From Caryophanales bacterium UBA6768 (GTDB lineage: Bacteria; Bacillota; Bacilli; Bacillales_D; Amphibacillaceae), in assembly GCA_002453315.1 (NCBI GenBank), contig DKGO01000009.1:1-19556 (forward strand): a stretch of 19,556 nucleotides of DNA, in the 5' to 3' direction. The notes below the pieces were generated by a model, which worked only from the letters and a program-made list of their open reading frames with translations, was not told where the DNA came from and ran no database searches. The stretch's first letter is position 1, and every line of letters starts with the position of its first letter. The position numbers and the translations under genes were made by a program. This document shows, piece after piece, positions 1 to 7,230 of the stretch.

Positions 1-217
1 TCCGTATGCTCATGATTATGAGTTTTGGCTGCGAACTCTTGCATATTATGACTTTCATCTTTTTAACTATCCATTAGTTCAATATCGAATTCACGATGAA
101 ATGGGAACAATTAAATATAAAAAAGCAGTTTTGTTGGAAGCTAAGCAGTTAATGACTCAATATCGGGGTCTTTTAAATCGTTTGATTGTCGAAGAAAAAG
201 TCAAAAAAGTCACTTGA
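1..217 (+). CDS. Family 2 glycosyltransferase, C-terminal part (5' end outside window)
   Basis: The reading frame is open from base 2 and stops at TGA 215-217, leaving the last 71 residues of a protein that begins upstream. The visible part starts PYAHDYEFWLRTLAYYDF, which fits the end of a GT-A fold family 2 glycosyltransferase, where an acidic (E/D)-Y/D-x-(D/E)-x-W-L-R stretch lies near the active site. It is followed by the usual 'YPLVQYRIHDEMGTI' type segment and a basic C-terminus. The gene converges on the LamG/GT2 gene and shares a terminator with it. The donor sugar and acceptor cannot be read from this fragment. Its position next to two other glycosyltransferases and a sulfotransferase suggests a glycan-building locus. 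The family is fairly safe; the exact role is unknown. Confidence 0.75.
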   Translation, partial: PYAHDYEFWLRTLAYYDFHLFNYPLVQYRIHDEMGTIKYKKAVLLEAKQLMTQYRGLLNRLIVEEKVKKVT

Positions 218-238
218 AATTAAGCGAACCGAAATTAT

Positions 239-292
239 AAAAGGTAGTGACTGTCGTAGAGTGTGGATTGCAGTTGAAAGTCACTACCTTTT
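239..292. terminator. Bidirectional intrinsic terminator
   Basis: AAAAGGTAGTGACT (239-252) is exactly complementary to AGTCACTACCTTTT (279-292), giving a perfect 14-bp stem around a 26-base loop. It has A's on one side and T's on the other, so it can act for both strands. It lies between the convergent partial glycosyltransferase gene and the LamG/GT2 gene. Confidence 0.85.
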
Positions 293-302
293 CATCTTCA
301 AC

Positions 303-2210
303 CTAAAGAGCTGATAAATAATCATAAATTTCAAGTAATGCTGGATAGTTACCTTTTTGTTTAAGCATTCGTGTTTCTTGAATAATTTGTCTATATTGTT
401 CTGGGTTAGATCGTAATTGAGAGTGACGGAGTAAATGTTTAATTGGTATTTCATACGCATTTAAGTAGCCAAGAGTGAGCAAGAGTTGTTTAATCGCATA
501 TTTAAAGCTATTATATAAATGTTTTTCCTGTAGTTCGAGCTGCTTATATTCATGAACAATAGTATTTAACTTTTTGAAATCCCCGACTTGACCAGCTACG
601 TATAGAACTAAAATTAGTGCAGAGATGTCAGATTGATACATGTTGAAAAACGTGTAAGAATTTTTCTGTGCATCGATTGGAACAGATGAATGTATCGGAT
701 GTTCTTGGTGGTACGTAATGATTGCATCATGATGAAAAAAAGTTGCTCCTACTTGATAGAGCCGATAGCCTAACTCTGTATCTTCCCAGCCATACCCTAC
801 AAATTTATGTTCTTCAAATAATCCAGATTTTTGGAGTAAATGCCGAGGAACTGACACATTACCCGTGTAAAATGCTAACCACGGCATGTGAAAGCCTTTA
901 AAATCCTTACCAAAAGGCTTTAAAAGTTGCTTTTCATAAAAGGCTTCGTGCGGTTTATCGAAGGAGAGTGTTGTATAAGTAGCGTTATCAATATCTTCAT
1001 AACTACTAATTGGTGTTTTGAGAGTAGCATTCATGATTCCCTCCACTGTTTCTTCGGGATAGTTTGCTTGTTGCATTAAAGCGAGAACTTGTTCTTTTTG
1101 TTCTTTAGAAAAAGCGGGATCGAAAACAGTGTAAACTCCTTTTTGGTTCATAACAGCACTAACAACAGTATTTTCGCTTCGTTGATGAACACGCAAATGT
1201 TCATCAATAAAATGTAGAGGTACGATTGTTTCTGCATCTAAGAAAATTAAGATTTCACCAATTGCGTAGGTAAGACCGACGTTTCTGCTTTGCGGTCGAC
1301 CCTTATTTTTCGTTAATCTTATCCGCTTTATCATGAACAAATGGTTGTTAAAATCAAGCCGATTTGTCGTAGTCGTAGCATCAGTTGAACCGTCATCAAC
1401 GAAAATTAACTCTACTTTTGATAAGTCATAGCTTTGCTTTGATAATGACCGTAATGTAAATGTATTCTCCGGAAATTTATTATGGGAAGGGATGATAATA
1501 CTTACTTGACTATTTATCTTTTTGTAATGAAACGTCATCGTTTCGTGTGGTCGATTGTACTGAAAGAAAAGACCATTTACTCGAGAGGCATCTTGCTTAT
1601 TCATTGAACTCTGTATTTCATCAACCGTTCTAGCATGATCCCAAAGCCGAATACCTTTCATTTCTCCTTTGAAAAAACCATACGGCTCAAGACCTCCAAT
1701 AATGAGCGAAGGATGCAAATTCAATTTCTTGCTTCGGATCCCTTTTCTTACTAGTTGTCCGTTTATATAGAGATGCGGTGTTCTTTGCTGATAAGTGACC
1801 GCTACGTGTACCTCTTCAACAAGCTTTATTTTGTAAGTAAGAACAGCAGGTAAATGATTGACGGAATGTTCATAGACCGAAATACCATTCGTTCCTACTG
1901 AGATTCCGACCCCTGCTTTTTTAGGATCAGACGTGCCTCCAGGACCAATAGCATATCTTTTTCCTGAAATTCCTGCTACACCATGATCCGATTCATAATC
2001 AATATGATGTTCAGCAGTTGGTTTTACAAAAAATTCATACGTAAAATCATTGGAAATCTCTTCAATAAAAGGATGAATGGTTAATGATTCTTCACCAGAA
2101 AAGCGGAAATTATCATGACTAATCAATCGGCTTCTCTCCTTTTGTAACAATTTTGCATAATAGGGCGACAAATAAGGATTTAATCTAACACGTACGACTT
2201 TTTGTCTCAT
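303..2210 (-). CDS. LamG-like domain fused to family 2 glycosyltransferase
   Basis: A 635-residue protein with two clear parts. Residues about 35-200 look like a LamG/concanavalin-type jelly-roll (LamG_3 style): 'FTYEFFVKP', 'VAVTYQ..TPHLYINGQLV', 'GEMKGIRLWDHARTVDEIQ'. Such domains usually bind glycans or proteins. Residues about 233-510 are a GT2 catalytic domain of the GT-A fold: SIIIPSHN at the start, VDDGSTD at 271-277, a DxD-like FLDAE near 323-327, TGNVSVPR at 449-456 and GWEDTELG at 474-481, like the C-terminal part of galactosyl- and chondroitin-synthase-type transferases. The last 120 residues are helical and unassigned. No signal peptide or membrane segment is visible, so it probably acts in the cytosol (or mother cell). 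ATG at 2210 is divergent from the sulfotransferase gene with only 38 bp between. The domain fusion is well supported; the sugar is unknown. Confidence 0.85.
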   Translation of the reverse strand: MRQKVVRVRLNPYLSPYYAKLLQKERSRLISHDNFRFSGEESLTIHPFIEEISNDFTYEFFVKPTAEHHIDYESDHGVAGISGKRYAIGPGGTSDPKKAGVGISVGTNGISVYEHSVNHLPAVLTYKIKLVEEVHVAVTYQQRTPHLYINGQLVRKGIRSKKLNLHPSLIIGGLEPYGFFKGEMKGIRLWDHARTVDEIQSSMNKQDASRVNGLFFQYNRPHETMTFHYKKINSQVSIIIPSHNKFPENTFTLRSLSKQSYDLSKVELIFVDDGSTDATTTTNRLDFNNHLFMIKRIRLTKNKGRPQSRNVGLTYAIGEILIFLDAETIVPLHFIDEHLRVHQRSENTVVSAVMNQKGVYTVFDPAFSKEQKEQVLALMQQANYPEETVEGIMNATLKTPISSYEDIDNATYTTLSFDKPHEAFYEKQLLKPFGKDFKGFHMPWLAFYTGNVSVPRHLLQKSGLFEEHKFVGYGWEDTELGYRLYQVGATFFHHDAIITYHQEHPIHSSVPIDAQKNSYTFFNMYQSDISALILVLYVAGQVGDFKKLNTIVHEYKQLELQEKHLYNSFKYAIKQLLLTLGYLNAYEIPIKHLLRHSQLRSNPEQYRQIIQETRMLKQKGNYPALLEIYDYLSAL

Positions 2211-2216
2211 ACGATA
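2208..2216 (+). promoter_or_regulatory. Candidate sigma-K-type -10 element
   Basis: CATACGATA at 2208-2216 matches the sigma-K -10 consensus CATAnnnTA fully. An AC dinucleotide, the usual -35 core, lies at 2188-2189, 18 bases upstream (16-17 is usual). The position puts a transcript start near 2222, just ahead of the GGAAGG ribosome site of the sulfotransferase gene. It overlaps the start of the divergent LamG/GT2 gene. The motif is short, so chance is possible. Confidence 0.35.
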
Positions 2217-2248
2217 AAGTAGCGTAAATGTTGGAAGGATGAGTAATT

Positions 2249-2980
2249 ATGGTTGAAGATCCAATCGTTTATTTTATTCATATGCCGAAAACTGGTGGTT
2301 CGACGATGACTCACATTCTATATAAACAGTTCGCAATGAGCGAAATTGTGTCATATTTTTACTATGACGTAAGCCTTCAGCGTAAACTAGAGGACCTTAA
2401 CTTAAATGATATTAAGTTAATATACGGTCATTATTTTTTTGGGTTACATGAACAAATTAAACGTCCATTTTCATATTTTACAATTATACGTCACCCAGTA
2501 GACCGTGTAATTTCACTTTATTATTATTTAAGAAGTATTGATGGTGAACTATATGATAAATATCGAAAGATGACTTTAGATGAATTTGTTAAAGGAAGAT
2601 TTGAAGCAAATATACAAACGGGACTTCTTTCGGGAAATGTGGAGCAACCAAGTGTGCTGAAAGCAGTGCGGAATTTATTAAATTATTTTGATGTAGTTGG
2701 GACGACTGATCAATTTAATGAAACTTTATATTTCATTGGAAAACAGTATGGTTGGACTGATTTACGTTACAAACGAGTAAACGTAACAAAATCTCGTGCA
2801 AAACCTGAAGAGGTTTCAGAGAAAACAATCCAATTGATTAAAACTATCCACAATAAAGATCTTCTTTTATACGAATTTGCGACTAGATTGATAAATAAAC
2901 GGTTGAGTCGACTAGATCAATTTGAAGAAGCTGAATTAAATGATTTTAAGCAGGCTCAGACTGACTTTGAATTAGAATAA
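2249..2980 (+). CDS. PAPS-dependent sulfotransferase (Sulfotransfer_2-like)
   Basis: A 243-residue enzyme expected to move a sulfuryl group from PAPS to a sugar or other hydroxyl or amino group. The 5'-phosphosulfate-binding loop is PKTGGST at residues 13-19, directly after a beta strand (VYFIHM). The 3'-phosphate-binding motif is seen as IIRHPVDRVIS at 79-89, with the conserved Arg and Ser. A GHYFFG segment near 60-65 supplies a histidine typical of carbohydrate sulfotransferases. There is no signal peptide or membrane anchor, so it is cytosolic, as is usual for bacterial members. ATG 2249 follows GGAAGG (2233-2238). It is followed after 81 bases by the APS kinase gene on the same strand, so the donor-making and donor-using enzymes probably form an operon. 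The acceptor is unknown; flanking glycosyltransferases make a glycan likely. Confidence 0.88.
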   Translation: MVEDPIVYFIHMPKTGGSTMTHILYKQFAMSEIVSYFYYDVSLQRKLEDLNLNDIKLIYGHYFFGLHEQIKRPFSYFTIIRHPVDRVISLYYYLRSIDGELYDKYRKMTLDEFVKGRFEANIQTGLLSGNVEQPSVLKAVRNLLNYFDVVGTTDQFNETLYFIGKQYGWTDLRYKRVNVTKSRAKPEEVSEKTIQLIKTIHNKDLLLYEFATRLINKRLSRLDQFEEAELNDFKQAQTDFELE

Positions 2981-3061
2981 AAAGTAAAAATATCTTCAAC
3001 TGTTCCAAACGAGTGTATTCATCTCATCTTTTTAGAGCTGTTAGGAAAAGAGGAGGTTAAC

Positions 3062-3655
3062 ATGGAACGACATTTATATTGGCATAAACAAAAAATTTCA
3101 AAAGAAAAACGTCAAAAGCTTCATAGACAGAAAAGTTATGTTTTATGGTTTACTGGATTATCTGGCTCTGGCAAGTCAACGCTTGCAAATGCATTGGAAA
3201 GTGAACTTCATCAGCTTGGTCTTTCTACGTACTTACTTGATGGTGACAATATTAGACATGGATTAAATTCTGACTTGTCATTTTCTAGTGATGATCGGAA
3301 AGAAAATATACGTAGATTAGGTGAAGTTTGTAAATTGTTCGTTGAGGCTGGTTGTATCGTGCTATCAGCTTTTATATCACCTTATGAAGCGGATAGAGAA
3401 AAAGTGCGAAGCTTGTTTTCTGCTGATGAGTTCATTGAAATCTATGTAAAATGTCCACTCGAGACATGTGAAGGCAGGGATGAAAAAGGTTTGTACGCCT
3501 TAGCCCGATCCGGAAAAATTGATAATTTTACTGGTATTTCGAGCCCATATGAACCTCCACAAAATCCCGAAATAATCGTGGATACAGAGAAAATGTCAGT
3601 ACGCGAAAATATACGTGCTATACTCACTTTTCTAAAGCATGAACAGCTACTTTAA
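3062..3655 (+). CDS. cysC: Adenylylsulfate (APS) kinase
   Basis: A 197-residue kinase that phosphorylates APS with ATP to give PAPS. The P-loop GLSGSGKST lies at residues 32-40. The APS-binding stretch DGDNIRHGLNSDLSFS lies at 60-75 and is followed by the DRKENIRR helix. LSAFISPYEADRE near 101-113 holds the serine that is equivalent to the phospho-accepting site in some members. FTGISSPYEPP and the later VDT also fit the family, and the length is normal for a stand-alone CysC. The start ATG follows GAGGAGG with five bases between. No ATP sulfurylase or PAPS reductase gene is nearby, which argues against a general sulfate-assimilation operon and for a PAPS supply dedicated to the upstream sulfotransferase. 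The gene ends six bases from the convergent GT4 gene with no terminator between them. Confidence 0.95.
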   Translation: MERHLYWHKQKISKEKRQKLHRQKSYVLWFTGLSGSGKSTLANALESELHQLGLSTYLLDGDNIRHGLNSDLSFSSDDRKENIRRLGEVCKLFVEAGCIVLSAFISPYEADREKVRSLFSADEFIEIYVKCPLETCEGRDEKGLYALARSGKIDNFTGISSPYEPPQNPEIIVDTEKMSVRENIRAILTFLKHEQLL

Positions 3656-3661
3656 TCAACA

Positions 3662-4735
3662 TTAAATCTTGCACATTTGATGAAGCAAATCGACAAAGTG
3701 CTCTCCATATTGCTCTAATGAAAAATGTTGCTTCACGTAGGTGACACCTTGTTTGGCTAGTGTATTACGTAAGCTATCATTTGAAAAAAGTTGTTTTGCT
3801 TCATGAATCGCCTCGTTAAGATTACCTTGAGAATACAATTTACCTGTCTGATTATGAATAACAAAGCTTTGGACTCCATCAGATTTAGACACTAAGACGG
3901 GACACTGACAGCTAATTGCTTCAAGAACAGCGTAACCAAACCCCTCAATTACCGATGTCGATAATAAAAATCCGCCAGAATCGGCAATCGTTGAATAGTA
4001 ATGAGGCATTTCCTCGTGAGAAATATTGTTATAGATTTTGACGACATTCTCTAAATTTAATTTATTTAACATGTAATTAAATTTGCTTTTTTGTGAAGGT
4101 GACGTTAGCGTATCGTCAATAAACATCCAGAGTTTTACATTTGAAAAGATTCTAAGTAAATTTTTCGTAATTTTCAAGCAATCAGTCCAATTTTTATTTT
4201 CTTCTATTCGACCTACCCAACCGATAATATAATTCTCAGTCTTTTTTTGAGGTTGGTAAGAAAAGACGCTTGTATCAATACAATTATGAAAGGTGAATCG
4301 TGGTTTATGTGGATAAATGGTTTGGATTAATGTATTGAGGTGGTCGGTTTTAGGGTACAGAATCGCATCACTATATTTTTCAATAGGTTCTTTAGCTATG
4401 AATTGTAGAAATTTTTTCGCATCGTTTTTAGTTCCAAGGCCTTGCACTTCAAAAATAAGAGGTCCCATGTAACCTATTTCTCGCATACGTTTTAATAAAG
4501 TTGCATCACTATTAATAATAATGGCATCGTAGTCTTCTTTTTTGATTAATGTCTTGATTTCAACATCATTGTTCGTGAAAATCACTTTTGAATCTGAAAT
4601 GTTTTTCATACCTGAGCCTGTTTGTGAATATAAAAAATGAGACTCTATATTAAACAATTTGAGTGATTTTTCACGCTGCCGGTTTAACGTTTCCATTCCA
4701 CCACTAGGGATATAATAACAAAAAAGAACTTTCAT
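3662..4735 (-). CDS. Family 4 glycosyltransferase (GT-B fold)
   Basis: A retaining glycosyltransferase of about 357 residues. The C-terminal half carries the GT4 (Glycos_transf_1) signature: 'IIGWVGRIEENKNW' opening the donor domain, and 'SVIEGFGYAVLEAISCQCPVL' with the E-x7-E pair that binds the nucleotide sugar, then 'SDGVQSFV' and 'NQTGKLY'. The N-terminal half starts KVLFCYYIPSGGME, a typical acceptor-domain strand and glycine turn. There is no signal peptide. The frame can open at TTG 4744, but GGAG (4747-4750 on the opposite strand) sits only two bases from that TTG and 11 bases from ATG 4735, so I prefer ATG 4735. It converges on cysC. It probably adds a sugar in the same glycan pathway as its neighbours; the donor is unknown. 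Confidence 0.85.
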   Translation of the reverse strand: MKVLFCYYIPSGGMETLNRQREKSLKLFNIESHFLYSQTGSGMKNISDSKVIFTNNDVEIKTLIKKEDYDAIIINSDATLLKRMREIGYMGPLIFEVQGLGTKNDAKKFLQFIAKEPIEKYSDAILYPKTDHLNTLIQTIYPHKPRFTFHNCIDTSVFSYQPQKKTENYIIGWVGRIEENKNWTDCLKITKNLLRIFSNVKLWMFIDDTLTSPSQKSKFNYMLNKLNLENVVKIYNNISHEEMPHYYSTIADSGGFLLSTSVIEGFGYAVLEAISCQCPVLVSKSDGVQSFVIHNQTGKLYSQGNLNEAIHEAKQLFSNDSLRNTLAKQGVTYVKQHFSLEQYGEHFVDLLHQMCKI

Positions 4736-4770
4736 GTCGGTCAACGCTCCGTTCTATGACAATGAGTATA

Positions 4771-4806
4771 AAATTTTAAAAGAGGCTTGTTGTTTTGACA
4801 AGCCTC
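4771..4806 (-). terminator. Intrinsic terminator after the 46-residue gene
   Basis: GAGGCTTGT (4782-4790) pairs with ACAAGCCTC (4798-4806), a perfect 9-bp stem with a 7-base loop. On the minus strand it is followed by TTTTAAAATTTT. It ends the transcript coming from the 278-residue and 46-residue genes. Confidence 0.8.
4773..4801 (-). promoter_or_regulatory. Candidate sigma-A promoter for the GT4 gene, overlapping a terminator
   Basis: Reading the minus strand, TTGTCA (4801-4796) and TAAAAT (4778-4773) are separated by 17 bases. The -35 box lies in the stem and loop of the upstream terminator. The downstream gene is the GT4 gene starting at 4735. The match is good but rests on the motif alone. 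Confidence 0.4.
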
Positions 4807-4819
4807 ATCTAAGCGAGTT

Positions 4820-4960
4820 TTAATTTGGTCTCCGTGTACTTTTACCACAGGTTTTACAACCTGTGTTCGTTCGATTTTCACTAAAGAAGGAAGATGAACT
4901 TTTAACGGGTTGCACTGATTTGATTCGTTTATAAATAGCTCTTAACTCCGCTTTTTTCAA
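4820..4960 (-). CDS. Small 46-residue CxxC protein, TTG start
   Basis: A short frame with strong translation signals. On the minus strand GAGGTGG (4972-4966) stands five bases before TTG 4960, and the frame ends at TAA 4820-4822, 13 bases before a strong terminator. The 46-residue product is very basic: MKKAELRAIYKRIKSVQ, a serine run (SSSSFF), then GCKTCGK with one CxxC pair and a basic tail. It has no signal peptide or membrane segment. A single CxxC could bind metal as a dimer or form disulfides; many spore-coat and small Zn-binding proteins look like this, but I do not recognise the family. It begins 53 bases after the stop of the 278-residue gene on the same strand, so the two are probably transcribed together. 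Confidence 0.6.
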   Translation of the reverse strand: MKKAELRAIYKRIKSVQPVKSSSSFFSENRTNTGCKTCGKSTRRPN

Positions 4961-5013
4961 AACAACCACCTCATCGATTGATAATGAATTTACTTGTTTA
5001 GCTTATTCATCGA

Positions 5014-5850
5014 TTAGCGATCGTGTGTATTTCTTTTAAAAGGATTGATTGGGTCACTAGCTGTTGTTTCTTTTTTTTGAAAGGGATTTATTTTTTTTGG
5101 ATTTGAAGGAGAACTTCTTCGAAACGGATTGAATGTAGAAGATAGGTCATTGAGTTCTTGAAGTTCTTGTTTGTTAAAGGGGCGAGAACTGTCAGTAATC
5201 TCTTCAGTAAGTTCAGGAGGCGTTTCCGGCCAAATCATGTTATAAAGCGTACGCTGTAAATGAGCAAATTGTGGGTTTATTGGTTTTAATACGATCTGAA
5301 TTAGCTTGGCAAAGGTATTAAATGAAATATGAGAAATAGAAAGCATTTGATTTCGAAGGAAAAATTGGATTATTAGATAAGAAATAATCTCCATTTGTCG
5401 TTCAAGCGAAAAGTTGTTAAACGTAATCGAAAATGTATCGTGTCGATTAGGAAGCCAAACACCACGATGGATTAAGCTTTGCATATCCTTATAATAATTT
5501 TTCATATATTTTAAGCGGTACTTTATATGGTTCGAATGAATTGAAACAGGAATGGAATGTTGCTCCTTAGTTGAGTGCACGTGAATGGATAGATCCGATT
5601 GTGTTTGTTCCGGGTGAACGTGTACTTCTGTATGAGCCAATAGCGTAGATAAGGTAATAGTGGCTTCATTATTCTTATCTTCTGGAATGGAAAAGTTAAC
5701 AGAAATATTTTTTGACGTAAGACTTGGGGCAAGGGTTAAGCTTTCTTCATCAAATAATAAACCCCAATAAGGAGCAAGCAAGATGAGTGCTTCTATCTCA
5801 TCTTCTTGTAAGGAACAGATGAGTTGCTTATGAAACATAATCGGCTTCAT
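5014..5850 (-). CDS. Protein of unknown function with three C-terminal NPF repeats
   Basis: A 278-residue protein that I do not recognise. ATG 5850 has GAGGTG (5864-5859) eight bases upstream, so the start is firm. There is no signal peptide. The first 110 residues look beta-rich with alternating hydrophobics, residues about 110-205 look helical, and the last 70 residues are polar and probably disordered. The tail holds NPF at 241-243, 255-257 and 269-271, a repeat with an exact 14-residue period, each copy followed by basic residues (RR, QKK, KR). The gene is divergent from the cysteine-rich gene and shares with it a short intergenic region with sporulation-type promoter motifs. A spore-envelope or morphogenetic role is possible but rests only on this context. 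Confidence 0.7.
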   Translation of the reverse strand: MKPIMFHKQLICSLQEDEIEALILLAPYWGLLFDEESLTLAPSLTSKNISVNFSIPEDKNNEATITLSTLLAHTEVHVHPEQTQSDLSIHVHSTKEQHSIPVSIHSNHIKYRLKYMKNYYKDMQSLIHRGVWLPNRHDTFSITFNNFSLERQMEIISYLIIQFFLRNQMLSISHISFNTFAKLIQIVLKPINPQFAHLQRTLYNMIWPETPPELTEEITDSSRPFNKQELQELNDLSSTFNPFRRSSPSNPKKINPFQKKETTASDPINPFKRNTHDR

Positions 5851-5887
5851 TAGACTATCACCTCAGAAATGGGCATCTGTAGGAGTT

Positions 5888-5915
5888 ACATTTATCCTTC
5901 TTTATCCATAGTATG
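5888..5915 (+). promoter_or_regulatory. Candidate sigma-E/K promoter elements, symmetric for both strands
   Basis: CATAGTATG (5907-5915) resembles the sigma-E/K -10 box, with an AC -35 core at 5888-5889 and a 17-base spacer. The reverse complement, CATACTATG, also fits such a -10 box for the divergent 278-residue gene, with an ATAAT-like -35 14 bases before it. Both readings miss one base of the sigma-K consensus CATAnnnTA. Confidence 0.3.
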
Positions 5916-5956
5916 TATTGAATTATCTTATTATGTTAAAGAAAGGAATGAACTCA

Positions 5957-7096
5957 TTGAGCCACAAACATAAGCGAGGGCAGCTAGTTGAGGACTGTAA
6001 CAATCTTCAAGAAGAGTGTATTAGAGTTCAGAAGGTTTATGACTGGGTTACGGATGCACTGACAGTCGAACAGCATATTCACTTTACTCCAGAACAACTT
6101 AAAAAAATTGAAAATGCAATGGATGATCCGAGTCGCCGTCCATTACGAATCATTTGTAAAACACCAAAAACAGGACACTTGTTTGGATTAAATAGACATG
6201 ACCATCATTCTCATTCTGACATTTATTGTGAACAGGTTGGAGAGAAGCAAGATGTCACTGTGTCTGTAAATGGTAGCTTTACAGACGCACAACTTGTTGA
6301 TTTATTGTTTACAGCAGATGTAAGAGTGTCAGTTGTTGATCGTCACGGGACTGAAGTTACGAATTTAAATTGCAATGCCTCAGCATTCGAACCGTTTGTT
6401 TTATGTGCGCCAGACGGAACAGAATTGTATTGCAAAGTGACAAAAGTATTTTGTAAAATTCCATCAGGCACTGTGCTGCTTAATACACCGTGTCCACGCT
6501 CATTCAATCTCCAAGTGACGTTTTGTGTTGATATTCAAGTGGAAGCTGAAGTAAAGCTTGAAGTATTAGCGAAGTTCTGTTCACCAAGGGAAAATGACAT
6601 TGAGGTTCCTGAAATCGGTGAACAATGTCCAGAAATTAAATTCCCTGAACAATGTCCAGATATTTTTCCAAGACAAAGTGCTGAATGCTCTGGGTTTGCT
6701 GATGTATCAGGCTACACAAGTCATGAAGCTACAGAACAAGGAAAGCTTGGAATTTATGCAGACATTGCCCCAAACTTTAACTTGGGAAAAAGCCAGTTTT
6801 TAATGAATTTTCATGATAAAGACACATCGGATGGACTCGACCACCTTTCATTTAAAGCGGTACAATTCGATCGTCAATCGTTAGTTTGCGAACCGTGCGA
6901 GAAAGATGGAATGCTCTTAAAGGTTAGTGGAGTTGGGCAAACGAAATCTGGGAAACTATTAGACTTTAATCTTGCGCTTGTTGACAGACCGAGTGGGGAT
7001 CAATTCCAAGTTCAACTCTTTAACCAAAAAGGGAAAAAAGAATTCGACTCAGAAATTGTTGAAGTATCAGATGGGAAAATCAGAATTAAACATTAA
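5957..7096 (+). CDS. Cysteine-rich protein, probable spore-surface component
   Basis: A 379-residue protein with 16 cysteines when read from TTG 5957. That start is preferred because AGAAAGGA (5940-5947) lies nine bases before it; ATG 5948 touches the ribosome site and TTG 5918 has no site. Residues 21-31 read CIRVQKVYDWV, a motif I recall from cysteine-rich Firmicutes spore proteins. HDHHSH at 81-86 is a likely metal site. Residues 95-210 are beta-rich, with cysteines spread at the strand ends and a repeated valine-rich pattern (VTFCVDIQVEAEVKLEV). EQCPEI and EQCPDI near 222-235 are a short repeat. The last 130 residues form another beta-rich part. No signal peptide is seen, which fits mother-cell assembly onto the spore. 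The exact family is not identified, and the spore role is inferred. Confidence 0.75.
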   Translation: MSHKHKRGQLVEDCNNLQEECIRVQKVYDWVTDALTVEQHIHFTPEQLKKIENAMDDPSRRPLRIICKTPKTGHLFGLNRHDHHSHSDIYCEQVGEKQDVTVSVNGSFTDAQLVDLLFTADVRVSVVDRHGTEVTNLNCNASAFEPFVLCAPDGTELYCKVTKVFCKIPSGTVLLNTPCPRSFNLQVTFCVDIQVEAEVKLEVLAKFCSPRENDIEVPEIGEQCPEIKFPEQCPDIFPRQSAECSGFADVSGYTSHEATEQGKLGIYADIAPNFNLGKSQFLMNFHDKDTSDGLDHLSFKAVQFDRQSLVCEPCEKDGMLLKVSGVGQTKSGKLLDFNLALVDRPSGDQFQVQLFNQKGKKEFDSEIVEVSDGKIRIKH

Positions 7097-7143
7097 AAAA
7101 CGTTGGTTGCATCATCTCATGTGACCTTCCTCTTATGAAGTTG

Positions 7144-7178
7144 AAAGGGTGGCATTACAGTAGCCATCCTTTATTTTT
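7144..7178 (+). terminator. Intrinsic terminator after the cysteine-rich gene
   Basis: AAAGGGTGGC (7144-7153) pairs with GCCATCCTTT (7163-7172) with one G-U pair, followed by ATTTTTA. The loop has nine bases. Confidence 0.8.
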
Positions 7179-7230
7179 ATGTTAGAAAGCATGTCCGCTT
7201 TTTAGACAAACTCATTCGCCCATATATGAA

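Noticed and set aside
3442..3627. Minus-strand frame within cysC
   Set aside because: Shadow of the highly conserved cysC frame, with no ribosome site or domain.
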